Positions 50,828-60,898 of a stretch of DNA of 64,000 bases are shown here, piece by piece. The stretch is from Noviluteimonas gilva (GTDB lineage Bacteria > Pseudomonadota > Gammaproteobacteria > Xanthomonadales > Xanthomonadaceae). The notes under the pieces are model-generated. The model was not told the origin of the DNA and did not search any database. It was given only the letters and a program-made list of their open reading frames with translations. Both the position numbers and the translations under genes were made by a program. The DNA is taken from positions 62,001 through 126,000 of the forward strand of contig NZ_WOXT01000003.1 in the NCBI RefSeq assembly GCF_009740395.1, given 5' to 3'. The first letter of the stretch is position 1; each line of letters begins with the position of its first letter.

Positions 50828-51517
50828 ATGACCGAACCCCAGACTGAACGATCCGCCATCCCGGTCCTCACCATCGACGGCCCTTCGGGCTCGGGGAAGG
50901 GGACCATCTGCCGCCACGTGGCCCGCCGCCTGGGCTGGCATTACCTCGATTCGGGCGCCTTGTACCGCGCCGTCGGCATCGCCGCCAGCTGGAACGACAT
51001 CGACCTGTCGGACGCCTCGGCCCTGGTCCGCTGCACCTTCGACACCACGATCGACTTCCAGGAAGGCGATGACGAGCCCCGCGTGATCGTGAACGGCATG
51101 GACGCCACCGATGAGCTGCGCACCGAAACCGCCGGCGCGGCCGCTTCGGCCATCGCCGCCATCCCCGAGGTCCGGGCCGCGCTGAAGGACGCCCAGCGGG
51201 CCTACCGCCGCCCGCCGGGCCTGGTCGCCGACGGACGGGACATGGGCACGGTGATCTTCCCCGACGCCGCCCACAAGGTTTTCCTGACGGCCAGTGCCGA
51301 AGAAAGGGCCGAAAGGCGCCATAAGCAGTTGAGCGAGAAGGGAGTTTCCGTTACATTGCCCGGTCTGTTGCGCGAGATCCTCGCCCGCGACGCCCGCGAT
51401 GCGAATCGGGCAGTGGCGCCTTTGCGGCCGGCCGATGACGCCGTCAGCATCGATACCACCGGCCTCTCCATCGAAGCCGTCGTCGAACGCGTGCTGGCTT
51501 TGATGCCGGCGCGCTGA
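50828..51517 (+). CDS. cmk: Cytidylate kinase
   Basis: A 229-residue CMP/dCMP kinase. The P-loop [15 protein letters not shown] (about residues 20-34) and the substrate-binding [16 protein letters not shown] are present. The [20 protein letters not shown] segment and the lid with [11 protein letters not shown] are typical. It supplies CDP for RNA, DNA and phospholipid synthesis. rpsA follows, the conserved cmk-rpsA order. The ATG at 50828 is preferred over a GTG-like extension 24 bases upstream. Confidence 0.96.
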   Translation: MTEPQTERSAIPVLTIDGPSGSGKGTICRHVARRLGWHYLDSGALYRAVGIAASWNDIDLSDASALVRCTFDTTIDFQEGDDEPRVIVNGMDATDELRTETAGAAASAIAAIPEVRAALKDAQRAYRRPPGLVADGRDMGTVIFPDAAHKVFLTASAEERAERRHKQLSEKGVSVTLPGLLREILARDARDANRAVAPLRPADDAVSIDTTGLSIEAVVERVLALMPAR

Positions 51518-51546
51518 GCGTCTTTCCCGTTACAGAAAAGCCCTCG

Positions 51547-51564
51547 CCGCGCATGGGTGCGCGG
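51547..51564 (+). promoter_or_regulatory. Hairpin in the rpsA leader
   Basis: CCGCGCA-TGGG-TGCGCGG, a perfect 7-bp stem in the 109-bp leader between cmk and rpsA, 62 bp before the chosen start. In E. coli, S1 represses its own mRNA through leader hairpins, and no clear Shine-Dalgarno sequence is present here either. That this hairpin does the same is inference. Confidence 0.45.
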
Positions 51565-51626
51565 TGCGGTTCACCACTCCAACCCCCTGGTCGCTTCATC
51601 CCGAGGCACCGCCTGAGAATTTACCA

Positions 51627-53324
51627 ATGTCCGCTGCAATGACCGAATCTTTTGCCGAACTGTTCGAACAGAGCCAGGCCGGCCTGGCCAAGCTCAAGCC
51701 CGGCTCCATCGTCACCGGTGTCGTCGTCGAGGTCCGTACCGACGTCGTCGTGATCAACGCCGGCCTGAAGTCCGAAGGCATCGTGCCGATCGAACAGTTC
51801 CGCAACGACGCCGGCGAGATCGACGTGGGCGTGGGCGATGAAGTGAAGGTCGCCCTCGACTCGCTCGAGAACGGCTTCGGCGAAACCGTGCTGTCCCGCG
51901 AGAAGGCCAAGCGCGCGATGGTGTGGGACGAACTCGAGCAGGCGCTCGAGAAGAACGAAACGATCACCGGCCGCATCAGCGGCAAGGTCAAGGGCGGTTT
52001 CACCGTCGACATCAAGGACGTCCGCGCATTCCTGCCCGGTTCCCTGGTCGACGTGCGCCCGGTCCGCGACCCGGTGTACCTGGAAGGCAAGGAACTCGAG
52101 TTCAAGCTCATCAAGCTTGATCGCAAGCGCAACAATGTCGTCGTCTCCCGCCGTGCGGTGGTCGAGAGCGAGCATTCGGAAGAGCGCGAGCAGCTGCTCG
52201 AGAAGCTGGTCGAGGGCGCGGTGCTCAAGGGCGTCGTCAAGAACCTCACCGACTACGGCGCGTTCGTCGACCTCGGCGGCATCGACGGCCTGCTGCACAT
52301 CACCGACATGGCCTGGAAGCGCGTGCGCCATCCGTCCGAAGTCGTGGAAGTCGGCCAGGAACTCGACGTCCGCGTGCTCAAGTACGACCGCGAGCGCAAC
52401 CGCGTCAGCCTCGGCCTCAAGCAGCTGGGCGAGGATCCGTGGGACAACATCGCCCGTCGTTACCCGGCCAACACCCGCGTGTTCGGCAAGGTCTCCAACG
52501 TCACCGATTACGGCGCGTTCGTCGAAATCGAGCCGGGCGTCGAAGGCCTGGTCCACGTGTCCGAAATGGACTGGACCAACAAGAACGTCAACCCGTCCAA
52601 GGTGGTCCAGGTCGGCGACGAAGTGCAGGTCATGGTGCTCGACGTGGATGAAGAGCGTCGCCGCATCTCGCTCGGCATGAAGCAGGTCACCAGCAATCCG
52701 TGGGAAACCTTCGCGGCCATCCACAAGAAGGGCGACAAGGTGTCGGGCCAGATCAAGTCGATCACCGACTTCGGCATCTTCATCGGCCTGGACGGCGGCA
52801 TCGACGGTCTCATCCACCTGTCGGACATCAGCTGGAACTCCACCGGCGAAGACGTCGCGCGCAACTTCAAGAAGGGCGACAACCTCGACGCCGTCGTGCT
52901 CGCGGTCGACCCGGAACGCGAGCGCATCTCGCTGGGCGTCAAGCAGCTCGAGCAGGATCCGTTCGGCCAGTACATGGCCGCCAATCCGAAGGGCTCGAAG
53001 GTCAAGGGCACCGTCAAGGAAGTGGACGCCAAGGGCGCGACCATCGACCTGGGCGAGGGCGTGGAAGGTTACGTTTCGGTCCGCGACATCTCCTACGACC
53101 GCATCGACGACGCCACCCAGCACCTGAAGGTCGGCGACCAGGTCGAAGCCAAGTTCATCGGCATGGACCGCAAGGGCCGCACGCTGCAGCTGTCGATCAA
53201 GGCGAAGGACGAGGCGGACACCGCCGAAGCCCTGGCCGAGTACAACAAGGCGTCGGATGCCTCCACGGGTACGACGCGCCTTGGTGCGCTGCTGCGCGAG
53301 CAGCTGAACAACAAGTCCGAGTAA
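51627..53324 (+). CDS. rpsA: 30S ribosomal protein S1
   Basis: A 565-residue S1 with six S1 (OB-fold) RNA-binding repeats. The first two are adapted for ribosome (S2) docking ([20 protein letters not shown] at the start). The later four carry the GxVxxxxxFGxFV pattern, for example [40 protein letters not shown] and [21 protein letters not shown]1 holds mRNA on the small subunit. Either ATG 51627 or ATG 51639 could start it. I give the first; no strong Shine-Dalgarno sequence favours either. A terminator follows 29 bp after the stop. Confidence 0.96.
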   Translation: MSAAMTESFAELFEQSQAGLAKLKPGSIVTGVVVEVRTDVVVINAGLKSEGIVPIEQFRNDAGEIDVGVGDEVKVALDSLENGFGETVLSREKAKRAMVWDELEQALEKNETITGRISGKVKGGFTVDIKDVRAFLPGSLVDVRPVRDPVYLEGKELEFKLIKLDRKRNNVVVSRRAVVESEHSEEREQLLEKLVEGAVLKGVVKNLTDYGAFVDLGGIDGLLHITDMAWKRVRHPSEVVEVGQELDVRVLKYDRERNRVSLGLKQLGEDPWDNIARRYPANTRVFGKVSNVTDYGAFVEIEPGVEGLVHVSEMDWTNKNVNPSKVVQVGDEVQVMVLDVDEERRRISLGMKQVTSNPWETFAAIHKKGDKVSGQIKSITDFGIFIGLDGGIDGLIHLSDISWNSTGEDVARNFKKGDNLDAVVLAVDPERERISLGVKQLEQDPFGQYMAANPKGSKVKGTVKEVDAKGATIDLGEGVEGYVSVRDISYDRIDDATQHLKVGDQVEAKFIGMDRKGRTLQLSIKAKDEADTAEALAEYNKASDASTGTTRLGALLREQLNNKSE

Positions 53325-53353
53325 TACGTAGGCTGTTAGAAAGGCAATAACGC

Positions 53354-53385
53354 GAAGGCGGCCCGGATTCGGGCCGCCTTTCGCT
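53354..53385 (+). terminator. Rho-independent terminator after rpsA
   Basis: GAAGGCGGCCCG-GATT-CGGGCCGCCTTTC, a 12-bp GC-rich stem ending in a short T-run, placed between rpsA and ihfB. Confidence 0.8.
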
Positions 53386-53441
53386 AAGCAAGACGCGCCG
53401 GCTTCAACCGAGCAATCACCGCCCGCACCCGACGAGCCCGC

Positions 53442-53744
53442 ATGACCAAGTCCGAACTGATCGAGATCCTCTCCGCGCGCCAGGGCCACCTGAAAGCGGA
53501 CGACGTCGATCTCGCGGTGAAGTCCTTGCTCGAGATGATGGGCGCCTCGCTCAGTGGCGGCGAGCGCATCGAAATCCGCGGTTTCGGCAGCTTCTCGCTG
53601 CACTACCGTCCGCCCCGCCTGGGGCGCAACCCGAAGACCGGCGATTCCGTCGCGCTCCCGGGCAAGCACGTTCCGCACTTCAAGCCCGGCAAGGAACTCC
53701 GCGAGCGCGTCAGCGCCGTGGTGCCCGTCGAACCGGACGCCTGA
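53442..53744 (+). CDS. ihfB: Integration host factor beta subunit
   Basis: A 100-residue HU/IHF-family DNA-bending protein. The N-terminus [20 protein letters not shown] and the arm segment [20 protein letters not shown] with [20 protein letters not shown] (Pro at the intercalating tip) identify IHF-beta rather than HU. It pairs with IHF-alpha, encoded elsewhere. Its position after rpsA and before lapAB is conserved in gammaproteobacteria. Confidence 0.96.
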   Translation: MTKSELIEILSARQGHLKADDVDLAVKSLLEMMGASLSGGERIEIRGFGSFSLHYRPPRLGRNPKTGDSVALPGKHVPHFKPGKELRERVSAVVPVEPDA

Positions 53745-53804
53745 TCCGACCGTGACCTCATCGGCTAAGCTGGCCGCTCGAACGCGAAGGAGCCGCAGCG
53801 CCGC

Positions 53805-54074
53805 ATGGTCCGATTGATCCGACTCCTGATTGCCCTCGCATGCCTCGCGGCAGGCATCGTCGTGGGCGCGCTCAACCCGCAGCCGGCGGTGCTCGATTTC
53901 GGTTTCGCGCGTGCGACCAGTTCGCTCGGCGTGATCGTGCTGGTGTCCTTGCTCATCGGCGTCGTCATCGGCGGGCTCGCACTGGCGGCAAGCGTCATCC
54001 TGCCGATGCAGCAACGCCTGCGTCGCGCGCAGAAGACCGACGCGCGCCTTCCCAACGACCGGTCGGTTCCCTGA
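53805..54074 (+). CDS. lapA: Lipopolysaccharide assembly protein LapA-like (DUF1049)
   Basis: An 89-residue inner membrane protein with two helices (LIRLLIALACLAAGIVVGAL and LGVIVLVSLLIGVVIGGLAL) and a short basic coiled tail. It matches LapA/YciS, which acts with LapB. Placement between ihfB and lapB, 3 bp before lapB, supports the call. Confidence 0.88.
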   Translation: MVRLIRLLIALACLAAGIVVGALNPQPAVLDFGFARATSSLGVIVLVSLLIGVVIGGLALAASVILPMQQRLRRAQKTDARLPNDRSVP

Positions 54075-54077
54075 CGC

Positions 54078-55259
54078 ATGCTCGAATTCGTCAGCCAATG
54101 GTTCTGGTTCTTCCTCCTGTTGCCGCTCGCGGCGTGGAGCGGTTGGCTCATCGGCCGGCGCGGTGGCGAACGCCACAGCGACACGCAGGTCAGCCGCCTG
54201 TCGACGACGTATTTCCGCGGCCTGAACTACCTGCTCAACGAGCAGCCCGACAAGGCGATCGAAGTCTTCCTGCGCATCGCCGAGTTGGACAAGGACACGT
54301 TCGAAACGCAGGTCGCGCTCGGGCATCTGTTCCGTCGTCGCGGTGAAGTCGATCGCGCGATCCGTTTGCACCAGGCCCTCGTGCAGCGTCCCGATCTGTC
54401 GGACCAGCAGAAGGTGCAGGCGTTGCTCGCGCTCGGCGAGGACTACATGCGCTCGGGCCTGCTCGATCGCGCGGAGACCGTCTTCAGCGACCTCGTGCGC
54501 CTGGACATGCGCGCCCCGCAGGCGCTCAAGCATTTGATCGGCATCTACCAGGCCGAACGCGACTGGGCGAAGGCGATCGAGAACGCCACGCGTTACGAAG
54601 AAATCACCGGCGAGCCGATGGGCAAGCTGGTCGCGCAGTTCGAATGCGAACTCGCCGACCGCCATCGTGCCGCGGGCGAAATCGAAGCCGCGCGCGCGTC
54701 CGTCGCGCGTGCCTACCAGGCCGATGCGAATTCCGTGCGCGCCGGCATCCTGGAAGGCCGCATCGAACTCGAAGACGGCAACGATGCCGCGGCCATTCGC
54801 GCATTCGAACGCGTGGCGCGCATCGATGCCGACTATCTCCCCGAAATCCTGCCGCAGTTGTTGCCGGCCTACGAGCGCGCAGGCGATCTGTCGGGCGCGC
54901 GCAGCTTCCTCACCGAGATGATCGAGCACTATCGCGGCGTCGCGCCCGTGCTTGCGTTGACGCGGATGGTCGAAGCCGAAGAGGGCGTGACCTCGGCGCG
55001 CGCGTATCTCGCGCAGCAATTGAAGGATCGTCCGTCCGTGCGCGGCGAAGCGGCGCTGATCGACCTGACGCTCGCCGACGGCGGCGATCCGGCCGCCACG
55101 CTCGAAGACCTCAAGCACATCACCGACCAGTTGCTCGTGCGCAATCCGAGCTATCGATGCAACCGCTGCGGCTTCGGCGCGCGTGCGCATCATTGGCAAT
55201 GCCCCAGCTGCAAGGAGTGGGGTTCGATCAAGCCGCTGCTCAACTACGCGGTCGTCTGA
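54078..55259 (+). CDS. lapB: Lipopolysaccharide assembly protein LapB
   Basis: A 393-residue LapB/YciM. The N-terminal membrane anchor is WFWFFLLLPLAAWSGWLIGR (about residues 7-26), followed by TPR helices from about residue 40 to 340 (TTYFRGLNYLLNEQPDKAIE and on). The C-terminal rubredoxin-like zinc domain has C-N-R-C...C-P-S-C in YRCNRCGFGARAHHWQCPSC. In E. coli it promotes FtsH-dependent turnover of LpxC and so sets LPS synthesis. Its stop overlaps the next start by one base (TGATG), tying it to the polysaccharide genes downstream. Confidence 0.95.
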   Translation: MLEFVSQWFWFFLLLPLAAWSGWLIGRRGGERHSDTQVSRLSTTYFRGLNYLLNEQPDKAIEVFLRIAELDKDTFETQVALGHLFRRRGEVDRAIRLHQALVQRPDLSDQQKVQALLALGEDYMRSGLLDRAETVFSDLVRLDMRAPQALKHLIGIYQAERDWAKAIENATRYEEITGEPMGKLVAQFECELADRHRAAGEIEAARASVARAYQADANSVRAGILEGRIELEDGNDAAAIRAFERVARIDADYLPEILPQLLPAYERAGDLSGARSFLTEMIEHYRGVAPVLALTRMVEAEEGVTSARAYLAQQLKDRPSVRGEAALIDLTLADGGDPAATLEDLKHITDQLLVRNPSYRCNRCGFGARAHHWQCPSCKEWGSIKPLLNYAVV

Positions 55260-56251
55260 TGTTCGCGGCGTGGCTCCTCGCGTGCCTGGCGATCGGACTG
55301 GGCGGCACTTGGCTCGCGCGCGTCTATGCGTTGCGTCGCGGCGTGGTCGATGCACCGGGCGAGCGTCGCGCGCACACGACGCCGACGCCACGTGGTGGCG
55401 GCATCTCCATCGTCGTCGCGCTGTTGCTCACGGGCGCGTGGTTGTTGCGGGGAATGCCTGATCGGTTCGAACTGAGCTGCGCGCTCGTCGGATTGATCCT
55501 CGTCGCGGGCGTAGGCCTGCTCGACGACCATCGCCCCTTGTCGCCGTGGCTGCGCCTGGCTGTGCAGGGCGTCGCTGCATCCTTGCTCGCCATCGGCACG
55601 TGGCACGCCAGCGGTGAACCGATCCTCGCCATCGGGGCATTCGTGCTGGCGATGGCACTGACGAACATCTGGAATTTCATGGACGGGATCGACGGCATCG
55701 CCGCGACCCAGGCCCTGCTGTGCGCGCTCGCCATCGGGTTCCTGCATCCGGGGATCTGGTCGTGGTGGGCCTTCGCGCTGGCTGCGGCCACGCTGGGCTT
55801 CCTGCCTTTCAACTTCCCGAAAGCCCGCATCTTCCTGGGCGACGTGGGGAGCGGGGCGCTCGGATTCGTGCTCGCGGCCTTGCTCATCAAGACGCTCGAA
55901 GGCACGGCGCCGACCCATGCATGGCTTTGGGCGCTGCCCATTTCCGCTTTCGTGATAGACGCGGCCTTGACCCTCGCCAGGCGCATCCTGCGCGGAGAGC
56001 GCTGGTGGCAGCCACATGCACAACATGTCTACCAACAGTGGGCACGCCGGACGGGCTCGCATGCGAAAATCACGCTGATCTATGGCGCATGGACACTGGC
56101 CGCCATCGTCCTGATGACGATGCTCGGCGGTCAGGGACATGACCCGGCATGGGTGTCGATGGTCGTCTTGGCGTGGTATACCGCCGGTGCAGGGGCTTGG
56201 TGGATGTTGCAAACGGAACGGAGTGCCGCGGTGAAGGAAAGCACCGAATGA
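55259..56251 (+). CDS. WecA-like polyprenyl-phosphate sugar-1-phosphate transferase
   Basis: A 330-residue integral membrane glycosyltransferase of the MraY/WecA (GT4) superfamily that transfers a HexNAc-1-phosphate from UDP-sugar to undecaprenyl phosphate. Key motifs: GVGLLDDHRPLSPWLRLAVQ (DD of the Mg site), NIWNFMDGIDGIAATQALLC (nucleophile-region Asp), FLGDVGSGALGFVLAALLIK, and a His motif near HAQHVYQQWARRTGSH. About ten helices. Shorter C-terminus than WecA. Coupled to lapB by TGATG and to the next gene by ATGA. It probably starts O-antigen or a related glycan. Confidence 0.9.
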   Translation: MFAAWLLACLAIGLGGTWLARVYALRRGVVDAPGERRAHTTPTPRGGGISIVVALLLTGAWLLRGMPDRFELSCALVGLILVAGVGLLDDHRPLSPWLRLAVQGVAASLLAIGTWHASGEPILAIGAFVLAMALTNIWNFMDGIDGIAATQALLCALAIGFLHPGIWSWWAFALAAATLGFLPFNFPKARIFLGDVGSGALGFVLAALLIKTLEGTAPTHAWLWALPISAFVIDAALTLARRILRGERWWQPHAQHVYQQWARRTGSHAKITLIYGAWTLAAIVLMTMLGGQGHDPAWVSMVVLAWYTAGAGAWWMLQTERSAAVKESTE

Positions 56252-58155
56252 ATTCTTGGCGTCCGAATTGGGCGTCGGCCCTGCCGCGCACCGCCGTGCT
56301 GGCCCACGACCTGATCATGGTGTGGCTCAGCTGGAACGGCCTGCGGCTCATCCGCCATGGACTGGCCGGCACGCCCGTCGACGTACCCGCGCTGACCTCG
56401 CCCGAAATGCTGCTGGTCCTCATCGCCCAGGGCCTCGTGCTGTGGCGCGTGGGCCTGTATCGCGGGCTGTGGCGGTTCGCGAGCGTGCCCGACCTGTTCA
56501 ACCTGGCGAAGGCCGCGCTGTTCGGCGTCATCGCCATCACGCTCGGCCTGTTTCTCTACAACCGCCTTGCGACCGTGCCGCGCACGGTGCTGCTGTTGTA
56601 TCCCTTCGCGCTGGTCGGCCTGCTCGGCGCACCGCGCCTGCTGTATCGCGTGTGGAAGGAACACACGCTCGCGCGCACCCATGCACAGGGCGTGCGCGTG
56701 CTGATCCTCGGTGCGGGCCTCGCCGGCGAAGCGCTCGTGCGCGACTTGCGTCGCACCGGTGCCTACGAACCGGTCGGCTTCCTCGACGACGCGGCGCAAC
56801 TCCGTGGCAGCAAGCTGCAGGGCGTGCCCGTGCTCGGGCCGATCGACGAGTTGGAAACCATCGCGCGCGAAACCGCCGCGCGCCTGATCGTCATCGCCAT
56901 GCCCTCGGTGCACGCGACCTTGCTGCAGCGCGTGGTCGCCGTGTGCGAACGCACGGGCATTCCGTTCCGCATGGTGCCGCGCCTGGACGACATGCTTGAA
57001 GGGCGTTCGCAGCCGGGCGAATTGAAGGAAGTCGCGATCGAAGACTTGCTCGGCCGAAGCCCGGTGATGCCGGACTGGAAGGCGATCCGCGGTTGGCTCG
57101 GCGGGCGTTCGGTGCTCGTCACCGGCGGCGGCGGATCGATCGGTGCCGAGTTGTGCCGCCAGTGCGCCAAGCACGGTGCGCGCCGCGTCGGCATCGTCGA
57201 AATCGACGAACTCGCGCTCACCACCACCGTCGCCGAATTGCAGCGCGATTTCCCCGACCTGGATTGCGTGCCGCTGCTCGGCGATTGCGGCGACCCCGCG
57301 GTGATCGCGCACGCCTTGCGCCTGTCCGAACCCGACGCGGTCTTCCACGCCGCCGCCTACAAGCAGGTGCCGCTGCTCGAAGACCAGTTGCGCGAAGCGG
57401 TGCGCAACAACGTGCTGTCCACCGACACCGTCGCGCATGCGTGCCACGACAACGGCGTCGGCACGTTCGTGCTGATTTCCACCGACAAGGCCGTCGACCC
57501 GGTCAACGTGCTCGGCGTGACCAAGCGCCTGGCGGAGATCGTGTGCCAGTCGTTGGTCGACCGGCGCTCGACGCGCTTCGTCACCGTGCGCTTCGGCAAC
57601 GTGCTCGATTCGGCCGGCAGCGTCGTGCCGCTGTTCCGCGAGCAGATCCGCAAGGGCGGGCCGGTGACGGTCACCGATCCCGAAGTCACGCGTTTCTTCA
57701 TGACGATTCCCGAAGCGTGCCAGTTGATCCTGCAGGCCTCGGCGATCGGCTCGCACGAAGCGGTGTACACGCTCGACATGGGCGAGCCGATCGCGATCCG
57801 AGTACTGGCCGAGCAGATGATCCGCCTGGCCGGCAAGCAACCGGGGCGCGACATCGCCATCGTGTATTCGGGCCTGCGCCCGGGCGAGAAGCTGCACGAG
57901 ACGCTGTTCCACGCCGACGAGCGCTATCGCCCGACCTCGCACCCGAAGATCCTGCAGGCCGAACCGCGCACGGTGTCGCCCGAGGCCGTGCGCGAGGCGC
58001 TCGCGCAACTGCGCGATGCCTGCGGGCGCTACGACCTGGAAATCATGGCGGAGGTCCTGCGCACCGCGGTGCCCGAATTCGCGCCTGCACCCGCCGTGCA
58101 CGCGCAGGCCGCCACCGTGGTGGCCTTTCCCGCCCGCAACGCCCGCAGGATCTGA
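56248..58155 (+). CDS. WbpM/CapD-like NDP-sugar dehydratase-epimerase with membrane N-terminus
   Basis: A 635-residue polysaccharide biosynthesis enzyme. Four N-terminal helices (about residues 15-130) are followed by a first Rossmann-like domain (RVLILGAGLAGEALVRDLRR) and a second SDR domain, about residues 285-560: VLVTGGGGSIGAELCRQCAK, then STDKAVDPVNVLGVTKRLAE. WbpM-type enzymes dehydrate UDP-GlcNAc at C4/C6 on the way to QuiNAc or FucNAc. In this protein the residue four before the active Lys is Leu (usually Met in WbpM, Tyr in classical SDRs). Overlaps with both neighbours show one polysaccharide operon with the WecA-like gene and galU. Confidence 0.92.
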   Translation: MNSWRPNWASALPRTAVLAHDLIMVWLSWNGLRLIRHGLAGTPVDVPALTSPEMLLVLIAQGLVLWRVGLYRGLWRFASVPDLFNLAKAALFGVIAITLGLFLYNRLATVPRTVLLLYPFALVGLLGAPRLLYRVWKEHTLARTHAQGVRVLILGAGLAGEALVRDLRRTGAYEPVGFLDDAAQLRGSKLQGVPVLGPIDELETIARETAARLIVIAMPSVHATLLQRVVAVCERTGIPFRMVPRLDDMLEGRSQPGELKEVAIEDLLGRSPVMPDWKAIRGWLGGRSVLVTGGGGSIGAELCRQCAKHGARRVGIVEIDELALTTTVAELQRDFPDLDCVPLLGDCGDPAVIAHALRLSEPDAVFHAAAYKQVPLLEDQLREAVRNNVLSTDTVAHACHDNGVGTFVLISTDKAVDPVNVLGVTKRLAEIVCQSLVDRRSTRFVTVRFGNVLDSAGSVVPLFREQIRKGGPVTVTDPEVTRFFMTIPEACQLILQASAIGSHEAVYTLDMGEPIAIRVLAEQMIRLAGKQPGRDIAIVYSGLRPGEKLHETLFHADERYRPTSHPKILQAEPRTVSPEAVREALAQLRDACGRYDLEIMAEVLRTAVPEFAPAPAVHAQAATVVAFPARNARRI

Positions 58156-59075
58156 TGACCCCGACGTCCCCCAACCCGCCGCGCCGCGTGCGCAAGGCCG
58201 TGTTTCCCGTGGCCGGCCTCGGCACGCGCTTCCTTCCCGCCACGAAGACCGTGCCGAAGGAAATGCTGCCGATCATCGACAAGCCGCTGATCCAGTACGC
58301 CGTCGACGAAGCCATCGAAGCCGGTTGCGACACGCTGGTCTTCATCACCAATCGCTACAAGCACGCCGTCGCCGATTACTTCGACAAGGCCTACGAGCTC
58401 GAACAGAAGCTCGAACGCGCGGGCAAGCTCGAACAACTCGAACTCGTGCGCAACGTGTTGCCGCCCGGCGTGCGCGCGGTGTTCGTCACGCAGGCGGAAG
58501 CCTTGGGCCTGGGCCACGCCGTGTTGTGCGCGAAGGAAGTGATCGGCGATGAGCCCTTCGCCGTCCTGTTGCCCGACGATCTGATCTGGAACCGCGGTCC
58601 CGGCGCGTTGAAGCAGATGACCGACCACGCGGCCGAAACCGGCGCCAGCGTGCTCGCCGTGCAGGATGTCCCGCGCGACAAGACCAGCAGCTACGGCATC
58701 GTGGCCACCGAGGATTTCTCCGGCCGCAACGGCCGCATCAGCGCGATCGTCGAGAAGCCCAAGCCCGAGGATGCGCCGAGCACGCTCGCCGTCGTCGGCC
58801 GCTACGTGCTCGATGGCCGCATCTTCGACCTGCTCGAACAGGTGCAGCCCGGTGCAGGCGGCGAGATCCAGCTCACCGACGCCATCGCGCAACTGCTGAA
58901 GGAACAGGACGTCCACGCGTATCGCTTCCGCGGTACGCGCTTCGACTGCGGCACGCACATCGGCCTGATCGAAGCGACGATCCGTTACGCGCTCGATCAC
59001 GAGCAACTCAGCGAAGCCGCGGCGCGCACGATGCAGACGGCGCTCGACGAGCTGGGCGTGGTCGAACTCGAGTAG
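58155..59075 (+). CDS. galU: UTP-glucose-1-phosphate uridylyltransferase
   Basis: A 306-residue UDP-glucose pyrophosphorylase. The nucleotidyltransferase signature GLGTRFLPATKTVPKEMLPI (about residues 21-40) and the segment EALGLGHAVLCAKEVIGDEP are diagnostic. PLPDD-like LLPDDLIWNR and GEIQLTDAIAQLLKEQ are also present. UDP-glucose feeds LPS core, O-antigen and other glycans. The start ATG overlaps the preceding stop by one base (TGATG), coupling it to the WbpM-like gene. Confidence 0.96.
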   Translation: MTPTSPNPPRRVRKAVFPVAGLGTRFLPATKTVPKEMLPIIDKPLIQYAVDEAIEAGCDTLVFITNRYKHAVADYFDKAYELEQKLERAGKLEQLELVRNVLPPGVRAVFVTQAEALGLGHAVLCAKEVIGDEPFAVLLPDDLIWNRGPGALKQMTDHAAETGASVLAVQDVPRDKTSSYGIVATEDFSGRNGRISAIVEKPKPEDAPSTLAVVGRYVLDGRIFDLLEQVQPGAGGEIQLTDAIAQLLKEQDVHAYRFRGTRFDCGTHIGLIEATIRYALDHEQLSEAAARTMQTALDELGVVELE

Positions 59076-59093
59076 CGCAGGCGGGGAGGCGGC

Positions 59094-59672
59094 ATGCCCA
59101 CGCCGGTCGCTGCTTCCCCAATCGGTGACGTGCTGATCGCGATCGCGCAGATCGGCGTGGCGCTCGCGGGCTTTTCCGGTTTGATCGCGGCGATCCGCAC
59201 GACGGCGCCGGAAGGCTGGCACCCGCGCGATCCCTGGTCGTTGTCATGGATGCTCGCCACGAGCATCGGTGCGCTGTTGCTCGCCTTGCTCCCGTTGTGG
59301 CTCGGCTTGTTTTCCTTGCCGACCGACAGCGTGTTTCGGATCTCGTGCGGGATCGCTTCGGTTTACACCGGCGTGCTCGTCGTCGTGCGCGCGATCGCCG
59401 GACGGCGACTGACGCGCGCCGGTTTCCCGCCGCGCGTTCCGTACTTTCCGCTCACGCTGACCTGCCTGTTGACGGTGGCGTCGATCGCCACGGGCATCGG
59501 TGTTTTCGGCGTGTGGGGCGATGCGATCGTGCCCGTCTTCGCGGGCGCGCTCTTCATCCTGTTGCTCGCATCCGTGCTGGTGCTCGCGATCTTCCTGATC
59601 CTGCTGGCCAGGACGTTCGACCACACGCCGCACAAGCCGGCGTCGCCCGACGAAAAGCGGCCCGACGCATAG
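59094..59672 (+). CDS. Five-helix membrane protein of unknown function
   Basis: A 192-residue inner membrane protein that I do not recognise. Helices appear near residues 12-32 ([20 protein letters not shown]), 46-70, 82-100, 120-140 and 145-172 ([20 protein letters not shown]). The C-terminus is a short polar tail. No catalytic motif. It starts 18 bp after galU on the same strand and so may be co-transcribed, but it resembles small proteins found in many unrelated contexts. It converges on fadA with an 18-bp gap. Confidence 0.7.
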   Translation: MPTPVAASPIGDVLIAIAQIGVALAGFSGLIAAIRTTAPEGWHPRDPWSLSWMLATSIGALLLALLPLWLGLFSLPTDSVFRISCGIASVYTGVLVVVRAIAGRRLTRAGFPPRVPYFPLTLTCLLTVASIATGIGVFGVWGDAIVPVFAGALFILLLASVLVLAIFLILLARTFDHTPHKPASPDEKRPDA

Positions 59673-59690
59673 CCGGGCCGCTGCCGCGCA

Positions 59691-60893
<1,203 letters not shown>

Positions 60894-60898
60894 GTCAG

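Noticed and set aside
51621-55391. A 1256-residue minus-strand frame spanning rpsA, ihfB, lapA and lapB
   Set aside because: It runs opposite four well-identified genes and shows only compositional repeats inherited from the S1 repeats.
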